From NCBI GenBank assembly GCA_016124575.1, contig WGNM01000001.1, positions 124,001-188,000 of the forward strand: 64,000 nucleotides of DNA, given 5' to 3'. The notes beneath the pieces are model-generated. The model was not told where the DNA came from. It made no database searches and saw only the letters and a list, made by a program, of their open reading frames with translations. The stretch is from Cryomorphaceae bacterium. GTDB taxonomy: Bacteria > Bacteroidota > Bacteroidia > Flavobacteriales_D > Sanyastnellaceae. The translations under genes and the position numbers were made by a program. Below are positions 35,159 through 43,622 of this stretch, one piece after another (within the stretch, counting starts at the first letter, position 1; the number at the start of each line of letters is the position of its first letter).

Positions 35159-35529
35159 AATCTATCATTTTACTAGATGACGATGAAATTGCTCAAATCA
35201 TCTCTAAGAAAATGATTAGCATAGTGCTGCCTGATTCAAAAACTACCTGTTTCTTTTCCCCCATCGCATGCACCGCGTTTTTAGAATCGGCGAACGATCG
35301 CAATCAGTTCATCCTGTTCTCGGATCTGAATTTACCCGATGCTGATGGATGGACGTTCTTATCGCATATTATCAGCCGGAAACTATTGAACCACAGTCAA
35401 ATCGTTGTCCTCACATCAGAAGAGCTGTGTGAAGATGGACGTGAATTAAAATCCAAACTCGGTATTGAGCACTGTGTTCCCAAACCACTATCTCCCGACT
35501 TCTTAGAAAAACATTTGCGGAATATTTAA
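35155..35529 (+). CDS. Single-domain response regulator
   Basis: 124 residues from the ATG at 35155, overlapping the kinase stop (ATGA). The receiver domain has 'IILLDDDEIAQII' (acidic pocket), the phosphorylated Asp in 'FILFSDLNLPDADGWTFL', the Thr in 'QIVVLTSEE' and the Lys in 'HCVPKPLSPDFLEKHL'. It has no output domain, so it probably works through protein contacts or a phosphorelay, or as a phosphate sink for the kinase. Confidence 0.93.
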   Translation: MKSIILLDDDEIAQIISKKMISIVLPDSKTTCFFSPIACTAFLESANDRNQFILFSDLNLPDADGWTFLSHIISRKLLNHSQIVVLTSEELCEDGRELKSKLGIEHCVPKPLSPDFLEKHLRNI

Positions 35530-35574
35530 TTGTCTGCATCGGTTCTTTATCTTCACGGCACTTATACCTGAAAT

Positions 35575-35949
35575 ATGAAAAACTGCACCAAATGTGGTCA
35601 TCAAAATGATGATTCTGCGTCGTTCTGCTCTGCTTGCGGAACAAATTTCTCTACCGTCGAAGCCGGCACTGTGGCAACAGGTGGTGAAATGTTGGATAGC
35701 ATGAAGCCCACAAAACCCGACAACCACTTGGCTTGGGCGATTCTCACAACACTGCTTTGCTGCATGCCTTTCGGTATAGCATCTATTGTGGCTGCATCTA
35801 AGGTCGATTCGCTCTATAACAATGGCGATTACGATGGGGCAATTGAAGCTTCGAAAAATGCTCAAAAATGGGCTGTCGTTTCTGCTATTGTCGGTGTCGT
35901 TATCACGATTCTATACGTTGCTGTTGTATTCGCTACAGAATTCATGTAA
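35575..35949 (+). CDS. Zinc-ribbon CD225/dispanin-family membrane protein
   Basis: 124 residues. An N-terminal zinc ribbon (CTKCGHQNDDSASFCSACG) with four Cys is followed by a CD225 domain: 'PDNHLAWAILTTLLCCMPFGIASIVAASKVDSLYNNGDYDGAIEASKNAQKWAVVSAIVGVV', with two hydrophobic segments. In bacteria these genes often sit beside DUF2752 genes, as here. Function unknown. Confidence 0.92.
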   Translation: MKNCTKCGHQNDDSASFCSACGTNFSTVEAGTVATGGEMLDSMKPTKPDNHLAWAILTTLLCCMPFGIASIVAASKVDSLYNNGDYDGAIEASKNAQKWAVVSAIVGVVITILYVAVVFATEFM

Positions 35950-35950
35950 C

Positions 35951-36334
35951 GTGTATGCAAGCAAACTAAAATACTGGGCCATCCTCCTCTTTTTGTTGAG
36001 TTGGATGGCCTACTTGTTTTATTTCAATCCTGAAAGTGCCGACGGTATTTACCCAAAGTGCATATTTAAAGCCGCTACCGGACTGGATTGTCCGGGATGT
36101 GGCAGCTCACGTTGCGCCTACGACATTGTCCATTTGGATTTTTGGGCAGCTTTCAAACACAATCCGCTGGCTTTTATAGCAATACCCAGCTTAATCATCT
36201 ACGCCGTTGGCGGGATTTTTAGCGTGAAATTTGAAAAATTCTTCGGATTTATTCCCAGAAAATTGCGATCGAATTTTAGTATCATGCTTCTCGTGGTAGT
36301 GGTTGTCTTCACTCTCTTGAGAAACCTGCTTTGA
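35951..36334 (+). CDS. DUF2752 membrane protein (GTG start)
   Basis: 127 residues. No ATG lies ahead of the domain; a GTG at 35951, one base after the CD225 stop, gives 'VYASKLKYWAILLFLLSWMAYLFYF'. The signature 'YPKCIFKAATGLDCPGCGSSRCAYDIVHLDFWAAFKHNPLAFIAIP' defines DUF2752, with the CPGCGxxR motif. Three hydrophobic helices. Probably translationally coupled to the CD225 gene and functionally linked. Ends directly against the convergent esterase gene. Confidence 0.87.
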   Translation: MYASKLKYWAILLFLLSWMAYLFYFNPESADGIYPKCIFKAATGLDCPGCGSSRCAYDIVHLDFWAAFKHNPLAFIAIPSLIIYAVGGIFSVKFEKFFGFIPRKLRSNFSIMLLVVVVVFTLLRNLL

Positions 36335-37369
36335 TTAGTTTATCACTCGTTTTTCGAAACTACCGTCACTAAAGCGATACACATACAATTCGCCTGCTAA
36401 CACTTGTTCTACATCTATCACACGTCCAGTCAAATCATACACAGCATCCAGAAATCGATCGTTTGCGTGCGCAGTGGTTGCGATGTTTTGAGGTAAACTA
36501 AACAAGTTGAAAAAATCCCAGATCTCTTCGTTGACGTCGATATCTTGATTGGTATTTCCGAAAACAACCGTCGGAAACGCTCCTGGCCATGTATGTCCGC
36601 CACCTTCAATCAAATAATTCCAAACACGCACTCCATCATCACAATCTGCATACTCTGTTTTCACTACATTGCTGAAATCAAGCAAATTAGGGTTCGCCAA
36701 TGGTGTTGTAATAGGTGCCGCACAACTATTGAAATCTGTCCAATACGAAATGACATCTGCTACCGATAGCAGTTGACCGAATCCAGCTCCTTGATTTGTA
36801 CCTCCTATAGCCACCACCAAATCGGCATCGCCATGCACTTCCATAATCGGGAAACTGCGCGTTGGGGTGCATTGATCCATCATATCCGTGTTCATCGATC
36901 CAGCCACAGAAGCAATGGCCGCGAACTCATCACTTAGCTGGCAGGCTATGGCATAACTCATGATGCCGCCGTTTGAAAATCCGCAAGAATAAACCCTGTT
37001 GGCATCAAAAGCATATGTGTCTATAAGGTACGACCGCAATGCGCTGATAAACCCAATGTCATCAACATCATTCGGGTCTTGCCACGCATTCCAATGGTTG
37101 ATGCCAAATGAATCAGGTGTTCCTTGCGCATACACAACAGCAAAACCGCTGGTGCTGGCGGTTTCATTCATCCCTGTTAATGTCATTTGCTGGCTCGCAT
37201 TGCTCGTGTATCCGTGTAAATTGAATACCAATGGCATTCCTTGGGTGCTGCCCGATGGGGTGTATAAAATATAGTCTCTGCTTAAACCCTGGTATTCAAA
37301 GGTATACTCGGTTTGTCCGATTAAATTGATAGTGAAAAACGCTAATACAATTACAAATAAATGCTTCAT
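36335..37369 (-). CDS. Secreted PHB-depolymerase/feruloyl-esterase-like hydrolase with T9SS-like tail
   Basis: 344 residues. Signal peptide (1-19), then an alpha/beta-hydrolase of the LpqC/esterase-PHB depolymerase type: 'PLVFNLHGYTSNASQQ' (oxyanion region), 'VYSCGFSNGGIMSYAIA' with nucleophile Ser132, 'EVHGDADLVV', which may supply the Asp, and 'GGGHTWPGAFP' with the His. The last ~40 residues (AVYDLTGRVIDVE...GELYVYRFSDGSFEKRVI) resemble the end of a T9SS type A domain. Predicted to be exported; the natural ester (polyhydroxyalkanoate, feruloyl or acetyl groups on polysaccharide) cannot be told. It lies 3 bp after the CUB-protein gene. Confidence 0.9.
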   Translation of the reverse strand: MKHLFVIVLAFFTINLIGQTEYTFEYQGLSRDYILYTPSGSTQGMPLVFNLHGYTSNASQQMTLTGMNETASTSGFAVVYAQGTPDSFGINHWNAWQDPNDVDDIGFISALRSYLIDTYAFDANRVYSCGFSNGGIMSYAIACQLSDEFAAIASVAGSMNTDMMDQCTPTRSFPIMEVHGDADLVVAIGGTNQGAGFGQLLSVADVISYWTDFNSCAAPITTPLANPNLLDFSNVVKTEYADCDDGVRVWNYLIEGGGHTWPGAFPTVVFGNTNQDIDVNEEIWDFFNLFSLPQNIATTAHANDRFLDAVYDLTGRVIDVEQVLAGELYVYRFSDGSFEKRVIN

Positions 37370-37372
37370 ACA

Positions 37373-38401
37373 CTACTTTATGAAAATCTGTTGTCGCGAT
37401 ACATCTTCGTTCGACTTCACCTCTAAAATATAACATCCAATTGAAAATGCTTGTAAATCAACAATTTGATTTCCTACACAGTTGTTCTTCTGATAGATTA
37501 ATGTTCCATCAAGAGCAAACACGCTGCATTCAAATATGCCATTCATGTCTGTGTTGATATTGAATAAACCATCACTTGGATTTGGAAAACACTTAAAAGT
37601 AGCGGCTTCTATCACATCCGCCGATTGAGGCGCCTCAGTGCATGAAATGGTGGCTTCCCATCCTTGTTGAGTGATGGAAAAATCGCTTGTAAATTTGAAT
37701 GTCAGACAATTTTCCGTTGACGTATAAGTCAAGGGTCCATAAGATCCCGTCAATGAAGCTAATTCGGGGTCAGCCACCGTGGGGCCATCATAGATGGTCA
37801 GATAATCGTAAGAGTTCTCAAGAATTAACGTCTGAAACGAAACGATTACATGAACGTCGATATAGGCTGCACAAATGGTCTTCACGAAATCTTCATTGTC
37901 CATATAATTTTCTCCGCCCCCTGAATCTGTGAAAACGCCGTTACAAGTAGAAATTCGATCGTTTGCCATAGGATAAACGCTTCCTGTTGGACCGCATTCA
38001 GTGCATCCAATCTCCGCCTCCCAACCTGAACCTATAACTGAAAAGTCAGTTACAAAAACGAAGGTCATGCAACCACTTGTCGCACAAAAATCGACATCAG
38101 ACATGGTTCCTGTTAAAACTCCAAGCACTTCGCTTTCTGCCGAATCACCGTTAAACACCGTCAATGCATCGAAGCCATTTTCTGAAATAAAATTATTGAA
38201 GTGTATTTGTAGTGGACTTCCTTCAATTACTGAACAAATGGTAGTGGTCACATACAAATCGTTCGAATAATCACCAGCCCCGCCCGGATCTCGAAAAATG
38301 CCCTTACAAGCTTCAAATGATCCTTCAGTCATGTCGATGTACTGCGCCGACAACGTGGACGACATCACCAAAAACAATGTTAAAAATAGTATTCGTGCCA
38401 T
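37373..38401 (-). CDS. Secreted protein with two CUB domains and T9SS type A sorting domain
   Basis: 342 residues from the ATG at 38401, which starts the signal peptide (MARILFLTLFLVMSSTLSAQ). Two CUB-like domains occupy about 25-140 and 150-255, each with paired Cys, 'GF-ALTVFNGDSAESEVLGVLTG' or 'YDYLTIYDGPTVADPELASLTG', and 'FVFVTDFSVIGSGWEAEIGCTEC' or 'FKFTSDFSITQQGWEATISCTE'. A type A sorting domain ends the protein (FPNPSDGLFNI...FALDGTLIY...GCYILEVKS). Co-transcribed with the esterase downstream. Probably a binding or adhesive surface protein. Confidence 0.9.
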   Translation of the reverse strand: MARILFLTLFLVMSSTLSAQYIDMTEGSFEACKGIFRDPGGAGDYSNDLYVTTTICSVIEGSPLQIHFNNFISENGFDALTVFNGDSAESEVLGVLTGTMSDVDFCATSGCMTFVFVTDFSVIGSGWEAEIGCTECGPTGSVYPMANDRISTCNGVFTDSGGGENYMDNEDFVKTICAAYIDVHVIVSFQTLILENSYDYLTIYDGPTVADPELASLTGSYGPLTYTSTENCLTFKFTSDFSITQQGWEATISCTEAPQSADVIEAATFKCFPNPSDGLFNINTDMNGIFECSVFALDGTLIYQKNNCVGNQIVDLQAFSIGCYILEVKSNEDVSRQQIFIK

Positions 38402-38483
38402 TTGGAAATTTTCAGTAAAGAGAAGGATTTTTAGTGGATCACGAAACACCCAACTTTTGCAATGTTTGAACTCTTGAAAACCC

Positions 38484-40598
38484 TCAATTCTCTTTCATAC
38501 TCAAGCCTATACGCTTGCGCGGGATGTCTAGTTCTGTAATGCGGACATAAACCACCTGTCCCAATTGCACCACTTCCATGGGGTCACTCACAAATCGATC
38601 TGCCAATTGAGACACGTGCACCAAGCCGTCTTGCTTCACGCCTATGTCTACGAAGGCTCCAAACTTTGTGATGTTGGTGACTTTTCCAGGCAAACGCATG
38701 CCTTCTCTCAAATCGCCAATTGAGGATACGTTTCCAAATTCAAACTGCTTGGCTTTACCTCGCGGGTCGCGCCCTGGCTTCTTCAACTCTTGGCGGATAT
38801 CTTCCAAGGTGGGAAGTCCTACATCTTTGCCTACATACTTTTGCAGATCTACGTCATCAATCCACGAGCTGTTCAAAAGCTCTGACTCTGCCACGCCGTG
38901 ATCTTTGGCCATCAGGCGCACCAATGCATAGCGCTCTGGGTGTATGGCCGAATTATCGAGAATATCGTCGGCATCTTGAATGCGCAAAAATCCAGCGCAC
39001 TGCTCGTATGCTTTGGGACCAAGACCCGATACATCAAGCAAACTCTTCCTGGTTGTAAAACCTCCGTTCTTTCTACGATGATCGACGATTTTCTTTGCCA
39101 ATCCTGCACTCAATCCACTTACATACTGCAGCAAGTGCTCACTGGCGAGGTTGAGGTCGACGCCTACGCGGTTAACGACACGTTCTGTTACCCATTGCAG
39201 CTTCTGCTTGAGTTTATTCTGGTCGACGTCGTGCTGGTACTGCCCCACCCCAATCGATTTCGGATCGATTTTCACCAATTCTGAAAGCGGATCCATCAAT
39301 CTTCTGCCTATGCTCACTGCGCCGCGAACCGTGACATCGTAGTCGGGAAACTCAGCCCTCGCCACAGCCGATGCCGAGTAAATAGATGCGCCAGCTTCGT
39401 TCACCATGTATATTTCTACCTGGCGTTTTACATATACTTCTTTGCGTATCCACTGCTCTGTTTCTCTGCCCGCAGTGCCGTCACCAATGGCTACTACGTC
39501 TATTTTATGCGCTTCAATAAGCTGACTGATCTTCGAAGCGGCCTCTTTGTGTTTTGAAACTGGCGGATGAGGGTAGATGGTGGTGTTCTCTTTCAACTCC
39601 CCTTGTGCATTCAGACAAACCACTTTACAACCTGTTCTAAATCCGGGATCGATAGCCAAGGTTGCTTTACTGCCCAGTGGTGGTGCCATCAATAGTTGAT
39701 CGAGATTCTTAGAAAAAACCTCAATCGCCTCATCTTCCGCACGTTCCAATAGTTCAAGACGTACTTCAGATTCCATTGCAGGTCGCAACAAACGCATGTA
39801 GGCATCTTTCACTGTGTTGGCCATAATTTCTGCCATGGCCCCTTTGCACCGAATAAAAAACCGATCGAGTTGCTCCAAAGCGATGTCGCGCGGTGGCTCA
39901 ATCGATAAGCTTAAAAATCCTTCGTTCTCTCCGCGAACCATGGCAAGCAATCGATGCCCGGGTGTTCTATTCGCTGGCGAACTGTACTTAAAATAATCGC
40001 GGTACTTCTGTGCCTCTTCTTTGTCCGACTTCTTTTCCTTTGCCACGAGCATTCCTTGGCGTTGAAATAGCTGCCGCATTCTATTGCGCGCTCCTTCGCG
40101 CTCACTCATCCACTCTGCCATGATGTGGCAAGCACCTTCAATGGCTTCTTCTAAAGTCTGCACTTCACCCTTCACAAAGCGTTGCGCATACCCTTCAGGA
40201 TCAGTCAATTCTTGTTTCATAAAAGCCCCAGCCAACGGCTCCAGTCCTTTTTCACGAGCTACCGAAGCTTTGGTCTTGCGCTTTGGTTTGTAAGGCAAGT
40301 AGATGTCTTCTAACACCGCTCCATCCCACGTCTCCTCTATCCGCTTCTCGAGCTCAATAGTCAAAAACCCTTGTTCGCGAATGGTATCTAAAATGCTGAT
40401 TTTCCGCTTTTTGAGCTCTTCAAGTTTGTCGTGTTGCTCTTTTATCCCCGCAATCTGCACCTCATCCAAACCGCTGGTAGACTCCTTTCGATAGCGCGCA
40501 ATAAAGGGTATGGTGGCACCATCTTGCAACAAATGCAGGGTTGCTTCTATTTGCTTCCCGTTAGCACCGGGGATGTTGATGAGGTGGGTTATAGACAT
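38484..40598 (-). CDS. tex: Tex-family RNA-binding transcription accessory protein
   Basis: 704 residues, near the usual Tex length. N-terminal helical Tex domain ('TIPFIARYRKESTSGLDEVQI'), YqgF/RNase H-like domain from about 320 ('LAIDPGFRTGCKVVCLN', 'VVAIGDGTAGRETEQWI'), helix-hairpin-helix region ('YVSGLSAGLAKKIVDHRRKNGGFTTRKSLLDVSGLGPKAYEQCAGFLRI'), and a C-terminal S1 domain ('KVTNITKFGAFVDIGVKQDGLVHVSQLADRFV'). Tex binds nucleic acid and influences transcription elongation and stress response. TATATTTG ends 4 bases before the ATG, suggesting a leaderless message. Confidence 0.97.
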   Translation of the reverse strand: MSITHLINIPGANGKQIEATLHLLQDGATIPFIARYRKESTSGLDEVQIAGIKEQHDKLEELKKRKISILDTIREQGFLTIELEKRIEETWDGAVLEDIYLPYKPKRKTKASVAREKGLEPLAGAFMKQELTDPEGYAQRFVKGEVQTLEEAIEGACHIMAEWMSEREGARNRMRQLFQRQGMLVAKEKKSDKEEAQKYRDYFKYSSPANRTPGHRLLAMVRGENEGFLSLSIEPPRDIALEQLDRFFIRCKGAMAEIMANTVKDAYMRLLRPAMESEVRLELLERAEDEAIEVFSKNLDQLLMAPPLGSKATLAIDPGFRTGCKVVCLNAQGELKENTTIYPHPPVSKHKEAASKISQLIEAHKIDVVAIGDGTAGRETEQWIRKEVYVKRQVEIYMVNEAGASIYSASAVARAEFPDYDVTVRGAVSIGRRLMDPLSELVKIDPKSIGVGQYQHDVDQNKLKQKLQWVTERVVNRVGVDLNLASEHLLQYVSGLSAGLAKKIVDHRRKNGGFTTRKSLLDVSGLGPKAYEQCAGFLRIQDADDILDNSAIHPERYALVRLMAKDHGVAESELLNSSWIDDVDLQKYVGKDVGLPTLEDIRQELKKPGRDPRGKAKQFEFGNVSSIGDLREGMRLPGKVTNITKFGAFVDIGVKQDGLVHVSQLADRFVSDPMEVVQLGQVVYVRITELDIPRKRIGLSMKEN

Positions 40599-40602
40599 GC
40601 CA

Positions 40603-40610
40603 CAAATATA
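40603..40610 (-). promoter_or_regulatory. -7 promoter element (TATATTTG) 4 bp before tex
   Basis: Exact TAnnTTTG on the minus strand, then TGGC, then ATG at 40598. The best match among the leaderless-type sites in the window. Confidence 0.55.
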
Positions 40611-40660
40611 ATGTGACTCTCATGAATCAGAAAGCAGAAGTTACGTGGGTTAAATGAATA

Positions 40661-40688
40661 AAAAAAGCCACCAGAAAGTGACTTTTTT
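40661..40688 (-). terminator. Terminator of the DoxX gene
   Basis: On the minus strand AAAAAGTCAC and GTGGCTTTTT form a stem with one T-G wobble and a short TTTCT loop, running into T's. It lies 23 bp after the DoxX stop. Confidence 0.65.
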
Positions 40689-40710
40689 GTTTGAAAAAGA
40701 GTGCAATGCT

Positions 40711-41085
40711 CTATTTAATCATCGGCATATACTTCTCTCTGCTATCGATGATTACCCACATGTTGATTGCAAACAACACCAAGGCAACTGGCAGACCTGT
40801 GCCTGCAACTACGTGGGTTAACAATATCCCAATCATAATCGGAAAAATCATGATGGCTCCCAAAGCGCGAAACTTCGGTACCATAAACAATATCCCGCCT
40901 ACAATCTCTACAATGGCAACGAGGGGAAGTATCCACCCAATGGTCATCATGGCTCCAAAGGCATCCAACATATAGGTCGGCATGTCTTCTGGCATGGGCA
41001 TATACTGTAAAAATTTATTCAAGCCTGAATTCACGAACATCAAGCCGAACAAAATGCAAAGCACTAAGAGTATTTTATTTTTCAT
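40711..41085 (-). CDS. DoxX-family membrane protein
   Basis: 124 residues with four transmembrane helices. 'GLMFVNSGLNKFLQYMPMPEDMPTYMLDAFGAMMTIGWILPLVAIVEIVGGILFMVPKFRALGAIMIFPIMIGILLTHVV' is the DoxX pattern. DoxX-like proteins are associated with quinone-linked or redox processes at the membrane; the activity of this one is unknown. TACCTTAC lies about 23 bases upstream as a possible -7 element. Confidence 0.9.
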   Translation of the reverse strand: MKNKILLVLCILFGLMFVNSGLNKFLQYMPMPEDMPTYMLDAFGAMMTIGWILPLVAIVEIVGGILFMVPKFRALGAIMIFPIMIGILLTHVVAGTGLPVALVLFAINMWVIIDSREKYMPMIK

Positions 41086-41174
41086 GGTATAAAGGTGTTT
41101 GTTGAATAGTAAGGTACGTCGATTTTAAAAACTCTTTGCACAGCACTTTATTCTCTTCAACAAGTTCTCTGTTT

Positions 41175-41208
41175 ACAACCGACAAAAGTCCTGTAGATTA
41201 TCGGTTGT
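41175..41208. promoter_or_regulatory. 8-bp dyad between the DoxX and alcohol dehydrogenase-like genes
   Basis: ACAACCGA - 18 bp - TCGGTTGT. No T-tract follows on the minus strand, so it is more likely an operator or mRNA-end hairpin than a classical terminator. Confidence 0.4.
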
Positions 41209-41240
41209 GATGTCTCAGAAATATTAACCAATCGCTATGC

Positions 41241-42203
41241 TTACAGAATTTTCACAAGCACATTCCCTATTTTCTCACCCGTGAGGACGTATGTGAAAGC
41301 TTCTTTTGTCTGCTCCAACTGATATGTGCGGTCTATCAAGGGTTTAAATGTGCCAATAGCAAGCATATTGGCAATGAAATCGACATGACTAGGATTGATG
41401 ATGGGTATCGGAAAAAGAAGCTTTTTGCCCGTTGAAAATTTTGAAGTCAATGCTAAAAATGGATTCTGGTTGTACGGACCTAACTCGGTAGAAATATAGA
41501 TTCCTTTGGGCTTTAAGATGCGTTTGCACTTCGCAAAGGTACTCTTGCCCACAGCGTCGAAAATAAAGTCGAACTGTTTGTCGATCTGGGTGAAATCTGA
41601 AGTGCGGTAATCGATAACTTCATCCGCGCCGAGCGTTTTTATGGTTGATAAATGATCGGTTCCGCAAACAGCAACTACTTCGGCCCCGAGGTGTTTCATG
41701 ATCTGAACCGCTGCTGAACCAATAGCCCCAGTGGCCCCATTCACCAAAACAACACTCCCTTTTTCAACCTTGGCTTTTTGTATATCAATCAAAGCGTAAT
41801 GCCCGCCTTCACATGCCGCTGCAGCCTGAACAAAGTCGATGTTATCAGGTATTTTTCCTACACCTCCGTTTTCATCTATTACCATATACTCGGCATGAGC
41901 TCCAAAATGAGTGCCCTCGTGACCAAAAACACGATCTCCTACTTTGAATCGTTTCACATCGTTGCCGATGGCAACCACTTCTCCTGCGAATTCATTGCCA
42001 AGGACTTGAAAACGCGGACGTCGCAAACCACTGAAAAAGCGAGCTATGAAAGGCTTACCCGTCAAAAACCCGCAATCGGTGCGGTTGACAGTGGTAAAAT
42101 GTACGCGGATTTTAATCTGCTCCGATGTGGGCGTTGGCTCAGGTATATCGCGAATCGATAATTGCTCAACTCCTCCGTAATTGGTGTAATATGATGCTTT
42201 CAT
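41241..42203 (-). CDS. NAD(P)-dependent quinone oxidoreductase-like MDR protein
   Basis: 320 residues from the ATG at 42203 (MKASYYTNYGG), the usual family start; another in-frame ATG at 42221 would add six residues. Medium-chain dehydrogenase/reductase without the structural zinc Cys cluster: 'FTTVNRTDCGF', 'FQVLGNEFAGEVVAIG', 'FGHEGTHFGAHAEYMVID', Rossmann 'GSVVLVNGATGAIGSAAVQIMKHLGAEVVAVCG', 'GADEVIDYRTSDF', 'KFDFIFDAVGKSTF'-type core, and C-terminal 'EKIGNVLVKIL'. Probably reduces quinones or enones with NAD(P)H. Confidence 0.92.
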   Translation of the reverse strand: MKASYYTNYGGVEQLSIRDIPEPTPTSEQIKIRVHFTTVNRTDCGFLTGKPFIARFFSGLRRPRFQVLGNEFAGEVVAIGNDVKRFKVGDRVFGHEGTHFGAHAEYMVIDENGGVGKIPDNIDFVQAAAACEGGHYALIDIQKAKVEKGSVVLVNGATGAIGSAAVQIMKHLGAEVVAVCGTDHLSTIKTLGADEVIDYRTSDFTQIDKQFDFIFDAVGKSTFAKCKRILKPKGIYISTELGPYNQNPFLALTSKFSTGKKLLFPIPIINPSHVDFIANMLAIGTFKPLIDRTYQLEQTKEAFTYVLTGEKIGNVLVKIL

Positions 42204-42259
42204 GTCTGTTGTTGCTGACATGCTGACGTTCAAGCCAGTACAATTGTTACTTGTGGTGT

Positions 42260-42670
42260 TTATTTGTTTCTGATCACCAACTTCCCTCCTATGTAGGCCA
42301 TGGGAATATATGCCAGTAACAAATCTGCTGCGTTAAACCACATGGGGGCTGGCAACACTGTTACCATGTATACTCCTCCTATCAAAAAGACACCGCCTAT
42401 GACCAGTGCAAAGGTCATTTTCCGCGTTCCAGCTATGAGAGCTGCCAATAATGCTCCTACAAAGGTGCCAAGGGCATGAGCTAAAAATGGCATCGTGTAA
42501 TGTTTTGCTTCCAGCAGGTGTATGGTCGACTTCATTCCTTCAATGGTGGTGCTGTCGTACCCGTCAGGCAAGGGTATTATGTTTCCACTTATTCCTATGA
42601 TTCCGCCATTTACCAGACTTCCTACAAAAAGGCCAATCAATATGGCTGCTATGTTTCTAAAAATTTGCAT
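42260..42670 (-). CDS. Hypothetical four-helix membrane protein
   Basis: 136 residues, four predicted transmembrane helices (about 7-30, 62-82, 87-106, 112-131). 'IAAILIGLFVGSLVNGGII' and 'HALGTFVGALLAALIAGTRKM' are Gly-rich helix pairs also seen in uncharacterised Bacteroidota membrane proteins. I do not recognise a named family. It lies in a row of minus-strand membrane/redox genes but with 38-bp gaps on both sides. Confidence 0.8.
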   Translation of the reverse strand: MQIFRNIAAILIGLFVGSLVNGGIIGISGNIIPLPDGYDSTTIEGMKSTIHLLEAKHYTMPFLAHALGTFVGALLAALIAGTRKMTFALVIGGVFLIGGVYMVTVLPAPMWFNAADLLLAYIPMAYIGGKLVIRNK

Positions 42671-42708
42671 GTCGCTTTATATTATAATATTCATTATCAA
42701 TCCATTAA

Positions 42709-43398
42709 CTATATACCAGAAACTCCGAAAAGATACCCAATTAAAGCTGTAATCCCCATCGCTACTGTGCCCCAAAAGGTAATCCTTAGGATGGCTTTTT
42801 TGATACTCGATCCGCCAGCACGGGATGCAATGGTACCCAAAACAATCAAAAATAACAATGAAAAACCGTATTGGATGTATTCCATTCCCCTAACAGGTGC
42901 GAATAAAGCGACACTAACGGGAAGCAAACCTCCAAAAACAAATGCTGCACCAGATGCCAAGGCTGCCTGCATGGGTTTGGCCTGGCTAATTTCATTGATA
43001 CCCAGCTCATCGCGCGCATGGGCTTCAAGCGCATTGTGTTCGGTGAGTTGCTTGGCCACCTGTAGCGCTAGGTCTTTGTCTAACCCGCGCTTTTGGTAAA
43101 TTTGCCGCAGCTCTTCTAACTCCATTTCGGGTGTTTCTGCCAATTCTTTCATCTCCCGTTGCAAATCTGCGTGCTCAAGGTCAGATTGAGAACTAACAGA
43201 AACGTATTCACCGGCTGCCATTGAAAGTGCTCCAGCAACCAATCCTGCAACACCTGCTAAAATAATGGTGTCGCGTGTATCACTTGCAGCAGCTACGCCA
43301 ATCACAATACTGGCTGTTGAGATTATCCCGTCGTTGGCGCCTAAAACAGCTGCCCGCAACCAACCGCTCCTTGTGGTATAGTGCTTCTCTGTTTCCAT
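42709..43398 (-). CDS. VIT1/CCC1-family transporter
   Basis: 229 residues from the ATG at 43398 (METEKHYTTRSGWLRAAVLG); a longer frame from 43497 adds no domain. Hallmark 'GANDGIISTASIVIGVAAAS' in helix 1 and 'GLVAGALSMAAGEYVSVSSQSDLEHAD' in helix 2, a charged cytosolic helical hairpin (~88-145), then three more helices. The family moves Fe(II) or Mn(II) out of the cytosol in exchange for protons. Glu-rich metal-collecting residues in the hairpin (EMELEELRQIY) are kept. Confidence 0.93.
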   Translation of the reverse strand: METEKHYTTRSGWLRAAVLGANDGIISTASIVIGVAAASDTRDTIILAGVAGLVAGALSMAAGEYVSVSSQSDLEHADLQREMKELAETPEMELEELRQIYQKRGLDKDLALQVAKQLTEHNALEAHARDELGINEISQAKPMQAALASGAAFVFGGLLPVSVALFAPVRGMEYIQYGFSLLFLIVLGTIASRAGGSSIKKAILRITFWGTVAMGITALIGYLFGVSGI

Positions 43399-43528
43399 GA
43401 TCTGTTTGAATGAAAAACCCGTTTCTAGCAACAAGCATGTACAAGTTAGAAAATCTATTCGCTCGAAGTGGGTAATTGTTTCGGGTATGACATACAAATC
43501 GTCATTTGAAGGTTACCTAAAAAAGAAT

Positions 43529-43548
43529 AGGAGGCACTTTTGCCCCCT
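43529..43548 (-). terminator. Probable terminator of the glucan operon
   Basis: Minus-strand stem AGGGGGCA / TGCCTCCT (one mismatch) with an AAAG loop, followed by TATTCTTTTTT. It lies ~75 bp after the last operon stop at 43623. Confidence 0.6.
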
Positions 43549-43622
43549 ACTCCAATCCAAATACAATATATGAAGTACTCTCCGTTAGCAGATTTATAAT
43601 CGTACTAAGCAGAAAAGCGAGG

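Noticed and set aside
42680-42708. AT-rich palindrome-like stretch near 42675-42690 as an origin or att site
   Set aside because: Too short and simple; no associated repeats, integrase or tRNA gene.
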